NCBI GenBank assembly: GCA_947630715.1
Contig: CANRIP010000011.1
Span: 1 to 64,000, forward strand
Reading direction: 5' to 3'
Source of the DNA: an uncultured Acetatifactor sp.
GTDB taxonomy: Bacteria; Bacillota; Clostridia; Lachnospirales; Lachnospiraceae
DNA length: 64,000 bases
The notes under the pieces were generated by a model that was not told the origin of the DNA, ran no database searches, and saw nothing but the letters and a program-made list of their open reading frames with translations. The position numbers and the translations under genes are program-made. Of this stretch, positions 49,201 to 58,427 are shown piece by piece. Within the stretch, counting starts at the first letter, position 1, and the number at the start of each line of letters is the position of its first letter.

Positions 49201-51100
49201 GACTTACGAACAGGATGCGGCGGGCAATCCCAGGGCTGTGATCAATCCCACGGGAGTGCGGTACGCCCGGTCCGGTTTCAGCGCCATCCGAAACACAAGC
49301 GGACGGAAGAAACAGATCAACGTGCTTCAGATCATGCCGAAGGAAATCGATCCTTCCAAGCCTTACAACGGGGCGCTGGATCTTTCCAAGGATGCGCGGT
49401 TCACCAAGTATTACGATAAGCTGGCGGATTATCGGATCCATGTGCATACCATTACCTGGGCGGAGTTTGAGAGTTATTTCTATACTACGGATCGGACGGG
49501 CAGAAAGACATCCAAAGGGTTTATGTACGATTATACCAGGGAATCGGATGATGTGACCAATCCGGTCAATCTGGACAAAATCGGCGGAAATTTGGATGAT
49601 TACAATATGATCATCGTGGGCTTCGGCGATACTTACGGAGGCGTCAATCTGTCCAATCAGTACGGGGCCATCGATTATCTGAGGTATTATGTGGATCAGG
49701 GCAAGAGCATCCTCTTTACCCATGATCTCACCTCCCTTTATAATTTGAATCAGGATACCTTCGGGTATACTGTGAACTCGCTGATGAGAGATCTCATGGG
49801 AATGAACCGTTACAAGGCCATAAGCACTCAGGCGGATAACGGCAATAATACCTCTTATCCGAAGGAGCGCTGGATCTGTTCCTCCTGCGGTCGTGTGGAT
49901 ACAACCGGCGCCGGGAAGAACAATCCGCCCGCCAGATGCCTCGGCTGCGGCGCGGGCAGTGAGGCCTTCACATGGTTTGACCGGGAATCCGTGATGCTTG
50001 GTAATTATCAGGCGGCCAACGCGGCCAAATATGATACCACAAACAGCAGCGCGATTCAGGGATATACCTATTATTCCATGAAACGTCTGGGCTGGAATAA
50101 CGCGGAGGACAATTCCGGCGGCGGGAAGATGCCATATCGGTATACCATCGTCAACCCCAAGGGCCTGGCGGTAACAACGGCGAAAAAGCACGGCAGCGAT
50201 ACCGGTTTCAACAATAACAACGATCTGACCACCCAGGTTACCATGGTCAATAAGGGGCAGATTACCGTATATCCTTACCAGATTGGAGAAACGCTGACGG
50301 TTGCCCCCACCCATGGCCAGTGGTACGCTTTGAGCCCGGAGGATCCTCAGGTAACCGTATGGTATGCGCTGGGCTGCGATCCTGCGAACGTGAACGCGCA
50401 GGACGCCGGAAATGACGGCAGCTCCGTGACATACGCTGTGTCCCCCAATGATGCCATGAATAACTATTATATTTACAGCAAGGGCAACATCTTTTACTCT
50501 GGCGTGGGCCATCAGACCGTCAACGGGGATATGGAGGCAAAGCTGTTTATCAATACCATGATTGCCGCCTACAATGCGGCGTATGTGCCTCCTACCGTGC
50601 TGGTCACCAACGATGAGGCGACAGCGACGGGAGAGCAGCATTACTCCATCGAGCTGCTGCAAAATTATGATTTCGGCGATTATGACGAATCGGAAAGAGC
50701 CTATGAGCAGATTGTAGAAACCTTTGAGGACACGGAGGTGGTTCCTGTCAACTTTATGCCTCAGGACACCAACATGATGACCACGTCTCTGGAATGCACC
50801 ATTTACCATGATCTGGGGTACGGGAATCAGGTCTATGTGGATGAAGTGATAGAATTAAACGGCAGAAACGGGGAACCCATTATCCTGTCCAACGGCCAGC
50901 CGAAAACGCTGAAGGCGGATTCTGTGACCCATGTATTTACCAATCTGGAGAACGGTAAATATTACAGGCTCTATTACCCGAAGAACTACCTGAAGAACCC
51001 TGTCCATGATGTTTATTTCACCATCAAGAATGACCGGGTCAAGAAAGCCAGCACATCCGTGCTAAATATGAGTGTGCTGCCGTTATTCCCGTTGGATTAA
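46208..51100 (+). CDS. very large exported protein at the end of the pilus locus (possibly DUF5057-type)
   Basis: signal peptide (RIISAGLVLTLIITMIHVIPG); 1630 aa; VSGGDGE repeats; CSSCG...CLGCG zinc ribbon. Confidence 0.75.
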   Translation: MRKLSGRIISAGLVLTLIITMIHVIPGRFSMDVTHAEENPGKVVRGVVDALSELPQYGVENFRQLERGSAERPFVVLELVPYEEYATFGYLIQGCEPIDMQNNSSLISAVSQSLPNAGTVASYNSLYLFYDELGLTAMSEEEVKQYALKRFGNQNYTKDWQADYLVKGYYELVAEGTGTFRYTLEPLEDAEEPSEPETETVSGGDGETVSGGDGGSVSDGDAEPTPQYTASIVPAPNQDGNLVWHTVNAFDPEYGESYWQEIAVYDRQGKMDALTEAIAKSQLSGVGERLYTWRMGSEYSDGYGKFISPDTYTTWTNNDNFLRYSVLPGASQETIDNYSIVVKTITPDELNSASEWIDYCDLIYIAAKVYPGKTFIDFWKQYNRLGKVSSLTNYSDSDGFDTYDISWDVTMKIFNRVTAESDYAGLIIDNNLYETRWDGSWKDVDGVAYDWNLRKTDMRTPTVKCSNKNIYKLCMMLISMKSNLFRQIYLNPNNPVIKEYTYQETITDGEGKQREVTRTTGELTLQSGDAAVYWGVYTFPLVKPGVYMASGDFYNYFTHYGRYDNEQWYNYGFNVNPTEQKFKSWVNGHVFTFPGDSNIVQYFMSGTIAAGNNETMSDDFYQSLSEAERNHASSKEAIRYILGGHQPDSPFPEDSGSLTLRVLDLEPSVGLNADGTPDWFLQESYVRMLLPHFQGKIEITHQTTAEFIGKIEDLNATYDLIYMGLDCSAYNTVRKTIEVNKEWIGDASGNGYWKSIYADMDVPVWNDTSGLKNLIYFHTGDSMTSAEYHVPADRDRSVLWVRQADGTVLNSTQLRFPGNDISLIKKADLQDFLRAGYPIVCDQNLYNLCPELIDSGSNVYAFVNQGKANANLLGTSSSAQLIETFANSAMSGSVVFNSLPKEYNGSTASGEGEDVTIVTNANYLDTYALSFTFTVTPADKEQYYFHIYMDQDRDSKFSQEEIVYTNRANAGVNNYVYNIDPNWVGVVQWKIEVFVGNETYEQDAAGNPRAVINPTGVRYARSGFSAIRNTSGRKKQINVLQIMPKEIDPSKPYNGALDLSKDARFTKYYDKLADYRIHVHTITWAEFESYFYTTDRTGRKTSKGFMYDYTRESDDVTNPVNLDKIGGNLDDYNMIIVGFGDTYGGVNLSNQYGAIDYLRYYVDQGKSILFTHDLTSLYNLNQDTFGYTVNSLMRDLMGMNRYKAISTQADNGNNTSYPKERWICSSCGRVDTTGAGKNNPPARCLGCGAGSEAFTWFDRESVMLGNYQAANAAKYDTTNSSAIQGYTYYSMKRLGWNNAEDNSGGGKMPYRYTIVNPKGLAVTTAKKHGSDTGFNNNNDLTTQVTMVNKGQITVYPYQIGETLTVAPTHGQWYALSPEDPQVTVWYALGCDPANVNAQDAGNDGSSVTYAVSPNDAMNNYYIYSKGNIFYSGVGHQTVNGDMEAKLFINTMIAAYNAAYVPPTVLVTNDEATATGEQHYSIELLQNYDFGDYDESERAYEQIVETFEDTEVVPVNFMPQDTNMMTTSLECTIYHDLGYGNQVYVDEVIELNGRNGEPIILSNGQPKTLKADSVTHVFTNLENGKYYRLYYPKNYLKNPVHDVYFTIKNDRVKKASTSVLNMSVLPLFPLD

Positions 51101-51110
51101 CGGGGGAATT

Positions 51111-51190
51111 GATACACGCGAAAGTACATGACGTAAAATGTGTGTAAGTGATACACGCGAGCGTATTATGACGTAAAATGTGTATATATG
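51111..51190. repeat. 39-bp direct repeat downstream of the giant gene
   Basis: gatacacgcg...acgtaaaatgtgt at 51111 and 51150. Confidence 0.85.
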
Positions 51191-51374
51191 ATGTAACAAT
51201 GCGTAAGTGACGTAGAAGTTTTTACACCATCACAGAATATTTTGAGCCGTATGTTGACACATGACCGGGTCAAGAAAACCGGCACATCGCGGTGCTGCAT
51301 ATAACATGGATCAGCGCGCCAAATAGAAGCGGACAGAAATCAATGGCAAAAATATTCTGTGATGGTATTTTTCA

Positions 51375-51460
51375 TGTTTATTTTATTTACATGTTTATCT
51401 TATTTACATATTTATCTTATTTATTTATTTATATGTTTATCTTATTTATTTACATGTTTA
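51375..51460. repeat. AT-rich degenerate repeat (gtttatcttatttacat)
   Basis: 17-bp unit x2 then two longer variants. Confidence 0.85.
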
Positions 51461-51513
51461 CAAATGTGAAAAATGACGTGAAATGTAAATGTATCGCACA
51501 AGGGTAAAGAGAA

Positions 51514-52125
51514 GTGAAAAATATACATATTCCAACTTCGGCATGTATCAGTATCTTGATGGGAGTGATCAGTTTAGGGCTCATTCTGGTCAACGGGTTT
51601 CAGATTTTTTCTTATTATCCTCCATTGAATTTAGCAAATCTGTCAGAACAAAATATAAAAAGGAATCAGTATGTGGAAGGAACGATTGCAGATTGCGTTA
51701 CGGTTCATGTTTTTAACAACCAACGTGCGTCAGGATCCAGCGGCGGATGGATCATAGGGGGAAAAAATTACCAATACTATACGGTTCCTATCTCTGACGA
51801 TCAATACATCAGAGTATTGATTGATGATGAAGAATCCATAGAAGGGATGGAACATATTGTGTATGGCGAAACGGCCGAAGTTTCTTTTACAGGGCAGATT
51901 GTAAACGGGGAACCGCTGAATACAGAATGGTATAACTGGAACCCGGAATTTGATCAAAGTAAAGTGATTGTCGATTATGTGATTTTGCAAAAGACATTGG
52001 ATACAGAAAAGAAATTTTTTTGTGCGGGTTTTTGGGGAATCTTGATTGCCGCACTGATTTATCATTTTGGTGGTGGAATCAAAGTGATTGAGGTTTCACC
52101 GGAATTGCCAGAATTTATGATATGA
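51514..52125 (+). CDS. hypothetical membrane protein (two TM helices)
   Basis: N-terminal TM ILMGVISLGLILVNGFQIFSYY and C-terminal TM; AT-richer than neighbours. Confidence 0.65.
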   Translation: MKNIHIPTSACISILMGVISLGLILVNGFQIFSYYPPLNLANLSEQNIKRNQYVEGTIADCVTVHVFNNQRASGSSGGWIIGGKNYQYYTVPISDDQYIRVLIDDEESIEGMEHIVYGETAEVSFTGQIVNGEPLNTEWYNWNPEFDQSKVIVDYVILQKTLDTEKKFFCAGFWGILIAALIYHFGGGIKVIEVSPELPEFMI

Positions 52126-52321
52126 TAAATGACATGGTAAGGCCAAAGCCAGGCCCCAAGGCCGCGAAAGGCCGCGGATGAATTCGCATCCTTTCATTGC
52201 ACATCCTTTCATTGATATGGGGAAAGGGGAAGACAGGGGCAGATACAACTATGCGCAAAAGACAAGTTTAACGAATAGTTCTACAAAGATTATGCTTTAC
52301 GCTTTGATATGCCTTACGCTT

Positions 52322-52789
52322 TTATTTGTCCTTACCCTTAGCGCATACTTCCTCAGAATCCAGCCATATGGAAAAAGGCCCGTCATTTTCCAGAGAAACC
52401 TTCATGTCCGCGCCGAAAATCCCTTCCTGCACAACCGGAATTTCTTCTCTGCAAAGTTGAAGAACATATTGATAAAGTTCCTCCGCCATATCCGGAGCGC
52501 CGGCGTTTACAAAGGACGGTCTGTTTCCTCTGCGGCAGTCCGCATACAGCGTAAACTGCGATATGATCAGCAATTCCCCGTCCACCGCCTTCAGATCCAG
52601 GTTGATTTTTTCGTTTTCATCCCGGAAAATCCGCAGTCCCACCAGTTTCCGAACCATTTTTTCAGCGATTTCTTTAGAATCCTGTTGAGAAATGCCAAGG
52701 AAAACCAGAAATCCCCGCCCGATTTTCCCTGTGACACTCCCGTCAACGGACACCTGAGCCCTGTTTACCCTCTGTACCAGCATTCTCAT
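52322..52789 (-). CDS. dtd: D-aminoacyl-tRNA deacylase
   Basis: [54 protein letters not shown]. Confidence 0.95.
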   Translation of the reverse strand: MRMLVQRVNRAQVSVDGSVTGKIGRGFLVFLGISQQDSKEIAEKMVRKLVGLRIFRDENEKINLDLKAVDGELLIISQFTLYADCRRGNRPSFVNAGAPDMAEELYQYVLQLCREEIPVVQEGIFGADMKVSLENDGPFSIWLDSEEVCAKGKDK

Positions 52790-54210
52790 GATAAATCTGA
52801 TCCTTTATGATCATCGTCAGACAGATCATCCTTTCCGGTCTGTCCCGCCGTTTCCTCCCGGTGAGGATCGCTGTCCGTGGAATGTTTTCCCAATTCTCTT
52901 TTGACCCGTTTTTTTAGTTCCTTTTTTTCCTTTTCCGCAAGTTTCTCCACTATGTTTTTTTCCCGTACCGTAAAATTGTGGAATCCCTCATCGTCCACAT
53001 ATTCCAGATTTTCATATTTGTTGGACTCGATTGGCATTTGTTTCTTCAACAGCGCCGTATTTACCAGGGATTTAATGGCCGCGTAAATCACGGCGAAAAT
53101 CGGTACGCCGATAATCATTCCCACGATGCCGAACAGACCGCCAAATAAGGTGATGGCAAATATCACCCAAAAGCTGGTAAGCCCCGTTGAACTTCCCAGA
53201 ATTTTGGGCCCCAGGAAATTGCCGTCAAACTGTTGCAGAATCAGGATAAAGATCAGGAAATATACACAGTTTAAGGGATGCAGCGGATCGACGATCAGCA
53301 CCAGGAAGGCGCTGGGAATCGCACCCAGGTAAGGGCCGAAAAAGGGAATCACATTGGTTACGCCGATAATCACGCTGATCAGGGCTCCATACGGCGTTTT
53401 CATCAGGGTAACGCCGATAAAGCACAGGATGCCGATGATAATGGAATCCGCTATTTTTCCGCCCAGGAACCCTATGAAGGTTCGATGGGTGAAACGGAAA
53501 TTGCGGATAATAATATTCGCCGTGTTGCGCTCAAAGATGGAATAAATCATCTTTTTGGACTGAGCGATAAATTTTTCCTTACTGATCATCACATAAATGG
53601 AAATGATAAATCCGATGATGAAATCCCAAAGCATGCCGAGAATGTTCGAGGCTGTACTGGTCACGGTCTGTAACAGCACAATGGCATTGGAAGAAAGCTT
53701 TGTCATCAAATTGTCCAACTGTTGAGAATATTGATTGATGGTGGAAATCGCATAATTTCTCACATCCGGATTATCGTCCAGGATTTTGTTGATCCAGTTC
53801 ATCACGTTCCCGGTATACCGGTCGAAGTTGTTTACAATATTCTGGATACTGGGTACAAGCTGGGAAATCAGCATGTAAAACAGCATATAAATCATCGCCA
53901 GGAACACAAACGCTGTGAGAAACACGCTGATTCCTCTGACAACGCCGGAACGACGCCTGGAATTTTTGATACCTATCTTGTCACAGAGCGGAAACAGAAT
54001 TTTTTGTTCAATAAAATTCAGCACAGGCGATAATAAGTATGCCATGGCAAGGCCAACCACCACCGGCATTAAAATGTTGGTGATGGTTTTCAGCGCCGCC
54101 ATGATATTGTTGCCGTGAAATACAAAATAATAAAAGAGAATTGCACAGGCCAGCACCAAGAATGCTGTAAGTCCCCACCGGACATACTTGTTGTTGATTT
54201 TAAACTTCAT
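52786..54210 (-). CDS. AI-2E family transporter (PerM/YdgG family)
   Basis: multi-[28 protein letters not shown]; start set at [20 protein letters not shown]; overlaps dtd start by ATGA. Confidence 0.9.
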   Translation of the reverse strand: MKFKINNKYVRWGLTAFLVLACAILFYYFVFHGNNIMAALKTITNILMPVVVGLAMAYLLSPVLNFIEQKILFPLCDKIGIKNSRRRSGVVRGISVFLTAFVFLAMIYMLFYMLISQLVPSIQNIVNNFDRYTGNVMNWINKILDDNPDVRNYAISTINQYSQQLDNLMTKLSSNAIVLLQTVTSTASNILGMLWDFIIGFIISIYVMISKEKFIAQSKKMIYSIFERNTANIIIRNFRFTHRTFIGFLGGKIADSIIIGILCFIGVTLMKTPYGALISVIIGVTNVIPFFGPYLGAIPSAFLVLIVDPLHPLNCVYFLIFILILQQFDGNFLGPKILGSSTGLTSFWVIFAITLFGGLFGIVGMIIGVPIFAVIYAAIKSLVNTALLKKQMPIESNKYENLEYVDDEGFHNFTVREKNIVEKLAEKEKKELKKRVKRELGKHSTDSDPHREETAGQTGKDDLSDDDHKGSDLS

Positions 54211-54339
54211 GAGATGACTTGATCCTTTCAGGGATATTCTCCGGGCGCCGCAGGAATCGATCCGCAGAAATCGAACGAACCGCAGGAATCGATCCGCCCC
54301 TACCCTCTCTCTTATCATACTCTTAATTCCCCAACATAA

Positions 54340-54545
54340 CAAGCACATTTTCTTGTAATCGGCGGAAATCTTTCGATCCACAAGGAAACTTGTGATCGGC
54401 CGGAAATGATGCATTCCACAGGGAATCAATCCCGCCATGCACAGGGGACTCCTGCAATGTGCAGCGATTCCTGCAATGCACACACAGGAAAACCTGTACT
54501 CCACAGAAAATCCTGTACTCCACAAAAAATCTCCTGCAATCGGCT
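54340..54545. repeat. degenerate ~20-nt tandem repeat region between the AI-2E transporter and rubrerythrin genes
   Basis: recurring (ctccacagaaaatcctgta)(ctccacaaaaaatctcctgca) / (cctgcaatgtgcagcgatt)(cctgcaatgcacac) variants. Confidence 0.6.
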
Positions 54546-54550
54546 GGAAA

Positions 54551-55144
54551 TTACAAAAGTCTGCCTGACAATTCAAACCGTATAAAGTATCCCTGGTCAT
54601 GCTGACAGACGGGACAAACGGGAGGCGCAGCGGGGCCTTTGTGAATATGGCCGCAGTTTAAGCACATCCACTCCTGCTCCACATCCGAAACAAACAAATT
54701 TCCTGATTTTAATAGCTGTGCATATCTGTCGAACCGATCTCCGTGGGTCTTTTCAATTTCGGCAATCTGCATGAAGGATGCGGCAATTCTCTGAAACCCT
54801 TCTTCCTTCGCCGTTTCCCCAAACGCTGGATAAACGTTTTCATGTTCTTCATATTCATTGTGACGCGCCATTTCCAGCAGAACCGTTATATCGTCCGAAA
54901 TATCCACGGGATATCCGCCATCGATCCAGACAGTCCCTCCTGCCATTTCCTTTAAGTGCTGATAAAAGATTTCAGCATGTTCTTTTTCCTGATCGGCTGT
55001 AAAAGCAAAGATGGCGCTGACCACATAAAGCCCGTTTTTCTTTGCGGCGGATGCCGCGAAGGTATACCGGTTTCTGGCCTGGCTTTCTCCCGCAAATGCC
55101 CGCATCAGGTTATCCTTTGTCCGGCTTTTGGAAAATTCTGTCAT
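54551..55144 (-). CDS. rubrerythrin
   Basis: ESQARNRYTFAASAAKK; EHAEIFYQHL; C-terminal rubredoxin-like MCLNCGHIHKGPAAPPVCPVCQHDQGYF. Confidence 0.95.
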   Translation of the reverse strand: MTEFSKSRTKDNLMRAFAGESQARNRYTFAASAAKKNGLYVVSAIFAFTADQEKEHAEIFYQHLKEMAGGTVWIDGGYPVDISDDITVLLEMARHNEYEEHENVYPAFGETAKEEGFQRIAASFMQIAEIEKTHGDRFDRYAQLLKSGNLFVSDVEQEWMCLNCGHIHKGPAAPPVCPVCQHDQGYFIRFELSGRLL

Positions 55145-55334
55145 TTTACTCCTCTCTCCTGTTCTCCGCCGCTTTCGCGCGGTATTGGTTTCCGCCGCTT
55201 TCGCCGCGGTATCTTCCTTTCATACCAGTATTTCCGGCTGAGATAAAATTATAATTCCTATTGTCATGATCGGACAAAAATACTAAAATAAAGGTAATGT
55301 CGGGGAACAAGCCCGGAAAGGACGGTAGGGAGCC

Positions 55335-56447
55335 TTGCCAGTAATCCATTCAGATAATTACCATGAGGAACAGAATAAACAGAATATCTTAAAAATGAGG
55401 GCCGTGCTGGATACGCTTCCCCCCTTCTGCCGCACTTATTTTCGGGGAATTGAGGAATATACTTCCGCCAGGACAAAGCTTGCCTACGCATATGACATCA
55501 GGCTCTTTTTTGAATTTTTACATGAGAAAAACCCTTACTGCGCTAAGATGGAAATTCGGGAATACCCTTTAACGATTTTGGATCAGTTGACCCGTGTGGA
55601 CATTGAGGAATACCTGGAATACGTTTCCCTCTATCAAAAGGAGGGAAGGGACATTACCAATGACGAGCGCGGCAAAGCGAGAAAACTGGCCGCCCTGCGC
55701 AGTTTTTACAATTATTTTTTCCAAAATGAAATGATCACAAAGAATCCTGCCGCTCTGGTTCCGCTCCCCAAGCTGCATGAAAAAGAAATCATACGTCTGG
55801 AACCCAACGAGGTGGCAATCCTGCTGGATCAGGTGGAGGACGGTACCAAGCTGACTCAGAAAGAACTGGAATATCATAAAAAGACGAAGGTGCGGGATGT
55901 GGCCCTGCTCACTCTCCTGCTTGGCACGGGGATCCGTGTTTCCGAATGCGTGGGACTGAATCTGGAAGATGTTAATTTTGACGTTGACGGTATTAAGATC
56001 AGACGTAAAGGCGGATATGAGGCTGTTATTTACTTTGGCCAGGAAGTGGAAACCGCCCTTTTGGATTATCTGGAACAAAGGGAAAGAATCATTCCTGTCC
56101 AGGGGCATGAGAACGCGCTGTTTCTCTCCCTCCAAAACCGCAGAATTGCGGTGCGCTCCGTGGAAAATCTGGTAAAAAAATATACTTCCAGAGTAACGCC
56201 GTTAAAAAAGATAACACCTCACAAATTGCGCAGCACATACGGCACCACTCTCTATCAGGAAACAGGCGATATCTACCTGGTTGCGGACGTGCTTGGCCAT
56301 AAGGATGTCAACACCACCCGAAAGCATTATGCGGCCCAGGCGGATGAACGCCGGAGAATGGCCGCAAAATATGTCAAACTGAGAGAAAACTCGGACGAAC
56401 GGCCGTCCCATGACCGTAAAAACCAGCCGCCGGAGGATCTTCTATAA
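55335..56447 (+). CDS. tyrosine recombinase (XerC/D-like)
   Basis: LLTLLLGTGIRVSECVGLNLEDV; HKLRSTYGTTLYQ; VLGHKDVNTTRKHYA; TTG start or a downstream ATG. Confidence 0.9.
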   Translation: MPVIHSDNYHEEQNKQNILKMRAVLDTLPPFCRTYFRGIEEYTSARTKLAYAYDIRLFFEFLHEKNPYCAKMEIREYPLTILDQLTRVDIEEYLEYVSLYQKEGRDITNDERGKARKLAALRSFYNYFFQNEMITKNPAALVPLPKLHEKEIIRLEPNEVAILLDQVEDGTKLTQKELEYHKKTKVRDVALLTLLLGTGIRVSECVGLNLEDVNFDVDGIKIRRKGGYEAVIYFGQEVETALLDYLEQRERIIPVQGHENALFLSLQNRRIAVRSVENLVKKYTSRVTPLKKITPHKLRSTYGTTLYQETGDIYLVADVLGHKDVNTTRKHYAAQADERRRMAAKYVKLRENSDERPSHDRKNQPPEDLL

Positions 56448-56471
56448 AAGGATAAGTGGAATACAAGGCCC

Positions 56472-56505
56472 GTTCAGAGGATATAAAGCTTGTTCAGCGG
56501 ATATA
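56472..56505. repeat. 20-bp duplication of the 3' end of the LysM gene
   Basis: gttcagaggatata (56472) and gttcagcggatata (56492; overlaps the stop codon of the minus-strand CDS). Confidence 0.8.
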
Positions 56506-57054
56506 TTCCGAGGAATAGTAGGGAATAATCAGCGTCTGTCCTGTCACGATCCCATTTTCATCGTCCAGCCGGTTAATATGCCGCACCTCAGAAATAAAGC
56601 TGTTTCTGTCCGCGTAATGCTCCCCGTCCATATACTCTCCTGCCAGTTCCCACAAAGAATCCCCGGGTTCCACCGTAATACTGGTGTAATATTTGAAACC
56701 GGTGTTTGCGTTTGTGCGGATGGATCCGTAGGATAAGAAACAAATCAGAACCATTGCCGCTGCGGCGGCGGAAACGGACAAAACCGTCAAAGCCTTCCTT
56801 CTTCTCTCCCTGCGCAGCCGCTGTATTCTCTCCCGCTTTTTCATCGCCCTCTCCCTGCGCTCTAGCCGTTCCCGACTCAGACATGCGTTCCCTTCCGCGG
56901 CATATTGATTTTTTAAATATCCGGCGCCGTTGGAAACTGTTGCTGCACCGTAAGCACTCTTTAAGTGGGTTTTTTCTAAATGAGATTTCTTTAAATAAGG
57001 TCTCTCTGCACGGTAAGCGCGTTGTATCGGATTTTGTGTGTTCATATCTTCCAT
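56494..57054 (-). CDS. LysM-domain single-TM protein, YneA-like SOS cell-division suppressor candidate
   Basis: TM ALTVLSVSAAAAAMVLICFLSYGS followed by YYTSITVEPGDSLWELAGEYM...GQTLIIPYY; divergent to lexA. Confidence 0.8.
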   Translation of the reverse strand: MEDMNTQNPIQRAYRAERPYLKKSHLEKTHLKSAYGAATVSNGAGYLKNQYAAEGNACLSRERLERRERAMKKRERIQRLRRERRRKALTVLSVSAAAAAMVLICFLSYGSIRTNANTGFKYYTSITVEPGDSLWELAGEYMDGEHYADRNSFISEVRHINRLDDENGIVTGQTLIIPYYSSEYIR

Positions 57055-57135
57055 CCTTCCCGGATCCCTTTCGGATTCTATTCCTGAAAACGTTTCCGTT
57101 TCCTTTGCGTATTACGTTGGTGATCATATGTTCGG

Positions 57136-57205
57136 GAACGTTTGTTCTGATCTGATCATAGCACGGGAACATATGTTTGTCAACACAAAAATCGAACATA
57201 TTTTT
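57136..57205. promoter_or_regulatory. cluster of Firmicute-type SOS (LexA) boxes
   Basis: GAACGTTTGTTC (57136-57147), GAACATATGTTT (57167-57178), GAACATATTTTT (57194-57205). Confidence 0.8.
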
Positions 57206-57360
57206 GGAATATATGTTTGCTTTTTGCATTTGTATATGATAAAATGTGATAGAACAAATGAAATTGAATCAGATATCAATCGATTTGTGATAATCGGAAA
57301 CCAGAGAATCATGTAATAGAAACAAGTAATAAAATCATGTAATAGGATCAAGTGATAGAA

Positions 57361-57470
57361 TCATGCAATAAAGAAGGTCAAGTAATAGAATCATGTAATA
57401 AAGAAGGTCAAGTAATAGAATCATGTAATAAAGAAGGTCAAGTAATAGAATCATGTATTAAAAAATGTAA
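57361..57470. repeat. 30-bp tandem repeat (about 3.5 copies) upstream of lexA
   Basis: tcatgtaataaagaaggtcaagtaatagaa at 57361, 57391, 57421 and diverged at 57451. Confidence 0.95.
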
Positions 57471-57529
57471 TAGAAAAGCTAAGATTGGCAGACCATACAA
57501 CAATCACAGAAAATGGAGGCATTACTTTT

Positions 57530-58147
57530 ATGGGATTTGGAAAAATAACGGTAAAACAACAACAAATTCTGGATTACATCAAGGATGAGATTTTAAAGAA
57601 GGGATATCCGCCCACCGTTCGGGAAATTTGTGAAACCGTTGGGTTAAAGTCCACTTCCTCCGTTCACTCCCATCTGGAGACTCTTGAGAAAAACGGTTAT
57701 ATCCGCAGGGATCCCACCAAGCCCAGGGCCATTGAAATTTGTGATGACAGTTTCCAGATGGTCCGCACGGAGATGGTAAGTCTTCCGGTAGTGGGTAATG
57801 TGGCTGCGGGACAGCCGATTCTGGCGGAAGAAAATATCCAGGAATATTTCCCCGTTCCCGCGGATCTGGTTCCCAAGGGAGAATCCTTTGTGCTGAACGT
57901 CAGGGGCGATTCCATGATTAACGCCGGCATATTTAACGGCGACCGCGTTTTTGTAAACTCCTGCTCCACCGCCGACAACGGAGAGATCGTTGTGGCCCTG
58001 ATCGATGATTCCGCGACTGTTAAGACTTTTTATCGGGAAAACGGTCATATCCGTCTTCAGCCGGAAAATGACAGCATGGATCCCATCATTGTGGATAACT
58101 GCCGGATTCTGGGAAAGGTGTTCGGTGTGTTTCGGTTTTATCGATAA
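57530..58147 (+). CDS. lexA: LexA repressor
   Basis: [64 protein letters not shown] (cleavage site), [16 protein letters not shown]. Confidence 0.97.
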   Translation: MGFGKITVKQQQILDYIKDEILKKGYPPTVREICETVGLKSTSSVHSHLETLEKNGYIRRDPTKPRAIEICDDSFQMVRTEMVSLPVVGNVAAGQPILAEENIQEYFPVPADLVPKGESFVLNVRGDSMINAGIFNGDRVFVNSCSTADNGEIVVALIDDSATVKTFYRENGHIRLQPENDSMDPIIVDNCRILGKVFGVFRFYR

Positions 58148-58427
58148 ACGGCAGCCTGTAAGCCTATCCACTCATGCAAGAGTATCCATGCGGGTGATTT
58201 CCGTTAAAAACAAGAAACTATGAAAACAAAAAACTATGGTTTCCCGCAAGATTGTTTCCCTCCCAAACAGCCTTAAGTCATTTTTGATGGAATATGATGG
58301 CATTCCCATCCGGCGCATAATCATAAGATTTTTGCAGATATTAATACAGCCGGTCCTGTTAAAGCCGTGCAGGAACTTTATAAGAATGGTTGTAAAAGCC
58401 GTTTTATGCGGCGGAAATGAGGGAAAA

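Noticed and set aside
46220-50809. Two ~700-aa antisense ORFs (46220-48310 and 48692-50809, minus)
   Set aside because: They lie entirely opposite the well-supported 1630-aa exported protein, have no recognisable domains and fit codon-bias shadow ORFs.
51292-51507. 71-aa ORF rich in YIFIYMFILF as a TM microprotein
   Set aside because: Created by translation of the AT-rich minisatellite; no good SD or conservation evidence.
57352-57588. Small ORF with (IESCNKEGQV)n repeats as a real peptide
   Set aside because: The reading frame stays open because the DNA repeat is 30 bp; it overlaps the lexA start and lacks a clear SD.
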